Of a stretch of DNA of 36,630 nucleotides, positions 31,454 to 36,630 are shown piece after piece; the stretch's first letter is position 1, and every line of letters begins with the position of its first letter. The notes beneath the pieces are model-generated. The model ran no database searches. It was not told the DNA's origin and was given only the letters and a program-made list of their open reading frames with translations. Both the position numbers and the translations under genes were made by a program. The DNA is from Clostridium sp. 26_22 (lineage in GTDB: Bacteria > Bacillota > Clostridia > TANB77 > CAG-508): NCBI GenBank assembly GCA_001916005.1, contig MNRP01000044.1:1-36630 (forward strand). The letters run 5' to 3'.

Positions 31454-32803
31454 ATAAAAAGAATATTATATTTTTTTATAGGAATTTTTATTTTAATTTC
31501 TATAAATACAATTTCAAGTGCTAAATATATAATAGAAAATACGATAGATGTTGCTAACATGAACATTGATAGAACTAAACCCAAAATAGAACTTATAGAA
31601 ATACAAAATACAAATACTAATTACCCTAAATATGCTAATAAAACTCATACAATCAGTTTTAAGATAAAAGTAACAGAGAAAAACATAAAAGAAAATAATT
31701 TTGTTAAAGATTTTTTTGGATTTAAATTAGATGAGAATAATATAAATATAGCTGAAGATAACTTTTCTATAAAAGAAATAGAAAGTACAAACGAAGGAAA
31801 AATATACAAAATTGATATAAAAGGAATTATTGGAAATGGAAAATTAAGTATGCAAATAAAAGAAGGTGCTATTATTGATAAAGGTGGATTGAAAAGCGAG
31901 AGTCAAAATATACAAACTGGAATTACAATTGATAATACAGCACCAGTAGGAAAGTTTAAAGAGGTTAAAATTCAAGATGGAAAAGTAAACGGAGAAATAA
32001 CTTTAAGTGAAAATATAAGGAAAATCGATGGATGGAGTTTTAAAGATAATAATTTAAAAATAACAAAAGAATTTACAAATAATATTTCTTATCAATTACC
32101 AATAACTGACTATGCTGGAAATACTTCAAGTGTAGGAGTAAATATTACACAGGCTACATATATAAATATAGTGTATGCATCTCATAATTCATGTTATGGA
32201 TGGTCATTTGGACATGGAAATTATGATATTGCAGGAAGAGAGGCTATTAATGATGATCCAATATTTAAAACAGAAGCATTAGCATTTAATGTTACAGGAA
32301 ACATTGATTCTGATTTTGTACAAGCAAATGCATATGTTCATACGTATTGGGGAGACAAAATAAAAGGAAAATGTACTACATCAGGGTTGATTTATAATTA
32401 TGGTTACAACCCAGGAAAAAATACATTTAAATCTATGAAATCTAATGATTTGGTAACAATTAATTCCAAAAAATATTTTCAATTAGGTGGAAGCGGAATT
32501 AATGGAGTTGGAGTTACAGACAGCAATGGAAACAACCCAATACCAGAAGATATAGGATGGCAATTTAAATATGGAATTACAGGCATTACAATGAAACTTA
32601 AAGATTACTCATATTATTCAATAGTTTATCAAGTATTGGTAAATAAAGTTGGATGGGTAAAAGTAGGTTCAGATGGTGTAGAATGTACTTATAATCATAC
32701 AATGCCAATATCAGCATTTAGAATAGCTTTAGTACCTAAAACAGAAAAACAATATGTTATAAATCAATGGAATAAAGTTGTTGGAACAAATATACTTAAA
32801 TAA
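31454..32803 (+). CDS. Secreted Ig-like surface protein with an apparent ATA start
   Basis: An open frame of 449 residues. The first ATG is at 31559, but the frame is open from 31454 and encodes a good signal peptide (I-K-R-I-L then a hydrophobic core, ending S-S-A-K-Y). AGGAGG at 31441-31446 lies seven bases before an ATA at 31454, the position where ATG would be expected. The body holds a bacterial Ig-like domain (about 40-165; D-R-T-K-P-K-I ... I-D-N-T-A-P-V), a second short Ig-like unit (about 165-220) and a C-terminal domain (about 225-449), rich in aromatic residues, Gly and Asn, that I do not recognise. Last gene of the fibre operon. If ATA is not used, export would fail. Confidence 0.65.
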   Translation: MKRILYFFIGIFILISINTISSAKYIIENTIDVANMNIDRTKPKIELIEIQNTNTNYPKYANKTHTISFKIKVTEKNIKENNFVKDFFGFKLDENNINIAEDNFSIKEIESTNEGKIYKIDIKGIIGNGKLSMQIKEGAIIDKGGLKSESQNIQTGITIDNTAPVGKFKEVKIQDGKVNGEITLSENIRKIDGWSFKDNNLKITKEFTNNISYQLPITDYAGNTSSVGVNITQATYINIVYASHNSCYGWSFGHGNYDIAGREAINDDPIFKTEALAFNVTGNIDSDFVQANAYVHTYWGDKIKGKCTTSGLIYNYGYNPGKNTFKSMKSNDLVTINSKKYFQLGGSGINGVGVTDSNGNNPIPEDIGWQFKYGITGITMKLKDYSYYSIVYQVLVNKVGWVKVGSDGVECTYNHTMPISAFRIALVPKTEKQYVINQWNKVVGTNILK

Positions 32804-32824
32804 TAAAATCTATACTATAAAAAT

Positions 32825-32863
32825 GTGCAAAACTCAAAATAAGATTTTTGGGTTTTGTACAAA
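32825..32863 (+). terminator. Hairpin/terminator after the fibre operon
   Basis: GTGCAAAACTCAAAA (32825-32839) pairs with TTTTGGGTTTTGTAC (32846-32860) with G-U pairs. Outer CTATACT (32811-32817) and AGTATAG (32864-32870) extend the symmetry. Confidence 0.55.
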
Positions 32864-32892
32864 AGTATAGTTTTAAAATTTGAAAAATTTGA

Positions 32893-32921
32893 TAGACAAA
32901 AACTATAAATTGTGATAATAT
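32893..32921 (+). promoter_or_regulatory. Possible promoter of tRNA-Gln(CTG)
   Basis: TAGACA (32893-32898), 17 bases, TAATAT (32916-32921). Weak compared with the other tRNA promoters here, and very close to the tRNA. Confidence 0.35.
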
Positions 32922-32932
32922 ACAAATAATAA

Positions 32933-33008
32933 TGGGGATTAGCCAAGTTGGTAAGGCACTGGATTCTGACTCCAGTATGCATGTGTTCGAGTCACATATC
33001 CCCAGCCA
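32933..33008 (+). tRNA. tRNA-Gln (anticodon CTG)
   Basis: A 76-base cloverleaf with CCA. Acceptor TGGGGAT/ATCCCCA, anticodon CTG at 32966-32968 on the stem CTGGA/TCCAG. It is the rarer isoacceptor beside tRNA-Gln(TTG) at 27920-27994; the CAG codon it reads is uncommon in these genes. It stands alone between surface-protein genes. Confidence 0.93.
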
Positions 33009-33088
33009 AATATATTATATAAGAACAATAATTATTTTTATATAAAAACATATAAAATAAAGATATGATTTTGTATAGGAGGCAACAA

Positions 33089-34762
33089 ATGAAAAAAATA
33101 AAACAAGAAAATGGTGTAACCTTAGTTATATTAGTAGTAATGATAATAATATTACTAATATTAGCATCAGTAGGTGTAACATCATGGAATCAAACAATTG
33201 AATATTCAGCCTTTAATGAATTTACTGCGGAATTACAAGTTATGCAATCAAAAGTAAATGAATTAAATCAAAACAAAAATACGGACATAGGAACTGAAAT
33301 ATCTGAAAATCAAAAAAATATATTAGATATCGCAGAAATTAGAAATATAATATTTAAAAATAAAACTGATGAAGAGATAACAAAAATAAAAAATGGATTT
33401 AGATATTGTAGCAAAGAATGGATAAAGCAAAACTTAGAATTAGATAGCATAAAAAGAGATTATCTTATTAATGTAGAAAAAAGATATGTAATAAGTTGTA
33501 CAGGATTTGAATACAAAAATAAAACATATTATATGTCTGAACAATTAGAAAATGGTCAATACAATGTTGAATATAACAATAAAAATTCATCAACAGGAAG
33601 TTTTGAAGTTATTACACAAAAAGAAGAAAATAGGTGGAAAGTTGAGATATCAAATATTCAATATGATGGTTATGTGAACAATTGGCAAGTTAAGTATAAG
33701 TTATCTACAAATGATTTCTGGCAAACATCAAATGAATTAACTTTTTACGTTACAGAACAAGGGTATTATGATATAAAAGTTGTCCATGGAGATAAAATTG
33801 AATTAGAGACAAATAAAACATTAATAGGAGATTTAATTGCAGATAATGTAAATAAGGTTGTAAATGAAAAGAAAAATGCAGAGTTATTAGATGAAAATGG
33901 GAACAAAATTGTAGTTCCAGCAGGATTTAAAATAGTATCAGATGATACTACAAACAATGCACAAACAGTTGAACAAGGGATTGTAGTTGAAGATGAAAAA
34001 GAAAATCAATATGTATGGATTCCATGCACAACTGAAGAATCTGAGACAAAATTGCAATATAAAAGAACAGAATGGGAAGTAGAAGATGATAATGGAACAA
34101 GAGCATCGAAAGATGAATTAACATTAGAAAATTCAATATGCTCTGATGATGATATAGCAAATGGATTAACAACTGAGAGAAAAAAAGAAATAGTAGAACA
34201 GGTGAAAAAAGAAAAATTAAGTATTAGTAAATATGGTGGATACTATATAGGAAGATACGAAGTTGGAAATAAAGACAATACAGCAGTAATAAAAGCGGAA
34301 CAAGAACCATATACAGATATAGTTTGGTATCAAGCTTACGAATTAGCAAAAGGAATTGGCGGAGGAAAGGGAGCAACAACATATTTATGTTCAAGTTATG
34401 CATGGGACACAGCAATTAATTTTATACAAAATACAGGAACAGAAAATTATGCAACAACAAGAGATGGATTTAATGAAAATTGGCTTGATAAAGAAGTTAA
34501 AGATAGTTCGGGGAAAATAATAAAAGAATTAAATACGTCAAGAATATTAAAAACAGGAAATACAACAATGAAATGTAATATTTTTGATATGGGAGGAAAT
34601 GCTTGTGAATTTACTACAGAAATAACACCTAGTACAAGTGATGCAGAAATATTACGAGGAGGAGGATTCTATAATCCTTTTGCTTCTGGCTATCGCTTTG
34701 ATACCGGACTAGAGTATAAAGGAAATGAAGGAACAGCTCGTGCAACATTATTTTTAAAATAA
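33089..34762 (+). CDS. Pilin-like protein with FGE/C-type-lectin-like C-terminus
   Basis: A 557-residue protein. A type IV prepilin-like start is followed by a hydrophobic helix (after Gly9: V-T-L-V-I-L-V-V...), but position +5 is Ile, not the canonical Glu. A helical/beta stalk follows (about 35-260). Then comes a formylglycine-generating-enzyme-like (SUMF1) domain of C-type lectin fold: Y-V-W-I-P, D-I-V-W-Y-Q-A-Y-E-L-A, N-I-F-D-M-G-G-N-A-C-E-F-T-T-E, L-R-G-G-G-F and a final A-R-A-T-L-F-L-K. Catalytic copper-site Cys are not apparent, so binding rather than catalysis is likely. ATG 33089 follows AGGAGG. The last 32 codons have unusual codon use (13 pyrimidine-ending codons in a row, 34667-34705). 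Confidence 0.75.
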   Translation: MKKIKQENGVTLVILVVMIIILLILASVGVTSWNQTIEYSAFNEFTAELQVMQSKVNELNQNKNTDIGTEISENQKNILDIAEIRNIIFKNKTDEEITKIKNGFRYCSKEWIKQNLELDSIKRDYLINVEKRYVISCTGFEYKNKTYYMSEQLENGQYNVEYNNKNSSTGSFEVITQKEENRWKVEISNIQYDGYVNNWQVKYKLSTNDFWQTSNELTFYVTEQGYYDIKVVHGDKIELETNKTLIGDLIADNVNKVVNEKKNAELLDENGNKIVVPAGFKIVSDDTTNNAQTVEQGIVVEDEKENQYVWIPCTTEESETKLQYKRTEWEVEDDNGTRASKDELTLENSICSDDDIANGLTTERKKEIVEQVKKEKLSISKYGGYYIGRYEVGNKDNTAVIKAEQEPYTDIVWYQAYELAKGIGGGKGATTYLCSSYAWDTAINFIQNTGTENYATTRDGFNENWLDKEVKDSSGKIIKELNTSRILKTGNTTMKCNIFDMGGNACEFTTEITPSTSDAEILRGGGFYNPFASGYRFDTGLEYKGNEGTARATLFLK

Positions 34763-34773
34763 TTCAAATCAAC

Positions 34774-34801
34774 TTGAAAAAAACAAACAAAGTAGTATAA
34801 T
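34774..34801 (+). promoter_or_regulatory. Promoter of the lactate dehydrogenase gene
   Basis: TTGAAA (34774-34779), 16 bases, TATAAT (34796-34801), 43 bases before the start. Confidence 0.7.
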
Positions 34802-34844
34802 ATATCTGTTAAAGGAAAAAATACAAACAAGAGGAGGAATAATT

Positions 34845-35801
34845 ATGAAAAAAGGAAAAGTAGTTTTAGTAGGAACAGGATTTGTAGGAATGAGTATGGC
34901 ATATTCAATGTTAAACAGAGGAGGAATAAACGAACTTGTCCTAATAGATATAGATAAGGACAAAACAATAGGAGAAGAAATGGACTTATCACATGGACTA
35001 CCATTCGCACCACAAAAAATGGTAATCAAAGCAGGAGACTATGATGAATGCAAAGATGCACAAGTAGTAGTTATAACAGCAGGAATAGCACAAAAACCAG
35101 GACAAACAAGATTAGAATTAGCAGAAACAAACACAAGGATAATGAAAAGTATAACAAAAAGTATAATGGCAAGTGGATTTAATGGAATTATAATAGTAGC
35201 AAGCAATCCAGTAGACTTAATGACATATGTTGTTTCAAAAGTATCAGGATTACCAAAAAATCAAGTATTTGGATCAGGAACAGTTTTAGATACAGCAAGA
35301 TTACGTTATTTAATGTCTGATTACTTAAAAGTATCTAGCAAAAACATACATGCATATATAATGGGAGAACATGGTGACTCATCATTTGTACCATGGGAAC
35401 ATGCATATGTTGGATGCAAGAAAATAAAAGATGTTATGGAAGATAACAATCATCCAATGAAAGATTTAGAAAAAATACACAAAGATGTTATTAATGCGGC
35501 ATATGAAATAATAAACAAGAAAAAAGCAACATACTACGGAATAGGAATGTCTTTAAATAGATTAGTAAGAGCAGTTTTAGATAATGAAAACTCAATTCTA
35601 ACAGTATCTACTTATTTAAAAGACGGACAATATGGACAAGATGATATCTATATAGGAGTTCCTGCAATAATAAATAGTAATGGAATTAGGGAATTAGTTG
35701 ACTTAGAATTAAATGAAGAAGAACAAGCAAAATTAGATAATAGTTGTAAAATTATTAAAGAAATGAGAGAAAACTCAATAGATAAAATTATAAATGAATA
35801 A
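34845..35801 (+). CDS. ldh: L-lactate dehydrogenase
   Basis: A 318-residue NAD-dependent enzyme that reduces pyruvate to L-lactate in fermentation. It has the Rossmann motif G-T-G-F-V-G (10-15), Asp35 after strand 2, the specificity loop A-Q-K-P-G-Q-T-R (82-89; Gln here marks lactate rather than malate dehydrogenase), the substrate Arg in D-T-A-R-L-R, and the catalytic His176 in G-E-H-G-D-S-S. Start after GAGGAGG. Normal length, single gene, strong codon bias consistent with high expression. Confidence 0.95.
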   Translation: MKKGKVVLVGTGFVGMSMAYSMLNRGGINELVLIDIDKDKTIGEEMDLSHGLPFAPQKMVIKAGDYDECKDAQVVVITAGIAQKPGQTRLELAETNTRIMKSITKSIMASGFNGIIIVASNPVDLMTYVVSKVSGLPKNQVFGSGTVLDTARLRYLMSDYLKVSSKNIHAYIMGEHGDSSFVPWEHAYVGCKKIKDVMEDNNHPMKDLEKIHKDVINAAYEIINKKKATYYGIGMSLNRLVRAVLDNENSILTVSTYLKDGQYGQDDIYIGVPAIINSNGIRELVDLELNEEEQAKLDNSCKIIKEMRENSIDKIINE

Positions 35802-35866
35802 TAGAAATAGTATATGATAAATAATATACAACATTTATAAAAAACAAAAGAAAAGGAGAACAAAAT

Positions 35867-35932
35867 ATGATAAATACTGAAAGTCTTGAAAGAGTATATA
35901 TACGGATAGTTCAAATAATAAAAAATAAATAA
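35867..35932 (+). CDS. Possible 21-residue peptide
   Basis: AAAAGGAG (35851-35858), then ATG at 35867 and a 22-codon frame to TAA at 35932, immediately followed by a strong terminator. A good ribosome site and terminator suggest a real short gene or a truncated one. The peptide is basic and amphipathic (R-V-Y-I-R-I-V-Q-I-I-K-N-K). No function can be given. Confidence 0.35.
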   Translation: MINTESLERVYIRIVQIIKNK

Positions 35933-35933
35933 T

Positions 35934-35995
35934 AAAAGATAGGAATATTAATTTAGATATATTTACAAGTAAAAATTAATATTGCTGTCTTTTGT
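35934..35995 (+). terminator. Long-stem terminator before the last gene
   Basis: 35934-35954 and 35973-35993 pair along about 20 positions with one bulge or mismatch each side, and the descending arm ends in CTTTT. The 18-base loop is AT-rich. Confidence 0.75.
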
Positions 35996-36030
35996 GATTA
36001 CAATAAAGAAAAAATAGAAAGTGGTTAAAA

Positions 36031-36630
36031 ATGAGAAAGCAAAAGAAAGAGTATGGAATAACACTAGTTGCATTGGTAATTACAATAATTGTATTAATAA
36101 TTTTAGCTGGGATTTCAATTGGAATGATTGCTAAAAATGGAGGATTACTTTTAAATACAGAAACTGCAAAGGATGAAACAATAAAATCTCAAGCGTTAGA
36201 AGAATTGAGATTATTGGTTACTAATGTAGAAATAGAAAAACAAGGAAATGCAACCTTAACAGATATTGTAGATGCTTTAGATAAAGATAGTGAAAATGAA
36301 TATACAATTTCATTGGAACAAACTTCTAGTATAAATGGAAAAATTCCAGATTTGTCTAATACAGAAAAAATATATGTAACATATAAAAAATTCGAATTTG
36401 AAATAGATAAAAATTTGAATGTATATTTTGTTTCAAATGTGGATAGAACAAATGAAAGTATACAAGAAATTGGAGAAAAGACGGAATTTGATTATGCAGG
36501 TAATTATCAAGAATATGAAGTAAAAGATAATGGATACTATAAAATTGAGTGTATTGGTGCGAAAGGTGGAAAGTCCAAAAATAATGGAAATGTAGGAGCA
36601 GATGGAGGAAATGGAGGATATACATCTGGA
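36031..36630 (+). CDS. Pilin-like surface protein, cut by window end
   Basis: 200 codons visible. The prepilin-like start (basic, Gly9, then I-T-L-V-A-L-V-I-T-I-I-V-L-I-I-L-A-G) lacks the usual Glu at +5 (Ala instead). It is followed by a helical neck and a beta region. From about residue 175 the sequence turns Gly/Asn-rich (I-G-A-K-G-G-K-S-K-N-N-G-N-V-G-A-D-G-G-N-G-G), like the glycine-rich PF12810 domain found in large clostridial surface proteins. Same type of N-terminus as the gene at 33089, so both probably use one export or assembly system. Ribosome site weak (GAAAGTGG). The frame is still open at 36630. Confidence 0.75.
   Translation, partial: MRKQKKEYGITLVALVITIIVLIILAGISIGMIAKNGGLLLNTETAKDETIKSQALEELRLLVTNVEIEKQGNATLTDIVDALDKDSENEYTISLEQTSSINGKIPDLSNTEKIYVTYKKFEFEIDKNLNVYFVSNVDRTNESIQEIGEKTEFDYAGNYQEYEVKDNGYYKIECIGAKGGKSKNNGNVGADGGNGGYTSG

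Overview
The window comes from a very AT-rich, endospore-forming low-GC Gram-positive bacterium (Firmicutes, class Clostridia most likely). The reasons are strong AGGAGG-type ribosome sites, A-ending codons, sigma-A promoters of the TTGACA-17-TATAAT kind, and several sporulation or clostridial genes: spoIVA, a spore photoproduct lyase, a SleB-type cortex hydrolase, the DUF421/DUF4363 pair, a TIGR04086 protein and Spo0A-box motifs. The species cannot be named from this sequence.

Left end (1-4209): the right-hand part of a mobile element, with a cut-off ORF, a small helix-turn-helix protein, a 50-codon ORF and two paralogous large serine recombinases in tandem. The element ends inside spoIVA (4122-5408, minus strand). 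It replaces roughly the last 88 codons of that essential coat-morphogenesis gene with 24 element-derived codons, and the recombinase takes its own last codons and stop from spoIVA. A promoter-like motif before the recombinase operon closely resembles the one before spoIVA in sequence and spacing, and both look like sigma-E promoters. This is the layout expected of a skin-like element excised in the mother cell during sporulation. The other end and the missing spoIVA 3' part lie outside the window.

Housekeeping block (5.5-18.9 kb): a UDP-sugar pyrophosphorylase, a small membrane protein, DUF421/DUF4363 proteins, a LonB-like protease, a MITE-like or structured-RNA palindrome, a TetR regulator, an unknown conserved protein, tRNA-Met, a DapB-like/2,4-diaminopentanoate dehydrogenase-like enzyme, a Y-family polymerase, tRNA-Tyr, an endonuclease remnant, an FtsZ that lacks the C-terminal tail followed by a membrane-anchored protein, and a frameshifted radical-SAM gene.

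Nucleotide block (18.9-24.7 kb): a two-domain ThyX-like protein, dihydrofolate reductase and dCMP deaminase form a dTMP-synthesis operon. It is followed by a spore photoproduct lyase, which converges on mutS2.

Envelope block (24.8-36.6 kb): a C39-like peptidase with SH3 repeats, a small ribbon-helix-helix regulator, two zinc-ribbon proteins, tRNA-Gln(UUG) and tRNA-His, a SleB hydrolase, and a TIGR04086 protein. A four-gene TasA/camelysin-like fibre operon follows, behind a promoter with tandem Spo0A boxes; its last gene appears to start at ATA. The block ends with tRNA-Gln(CUG), a pilin-like protein with a formylglycine-enzyme/C-type-lectin-like C-terminus, L-lactate dehydrogenase, and a second pilin-like gene cut by the window edge.
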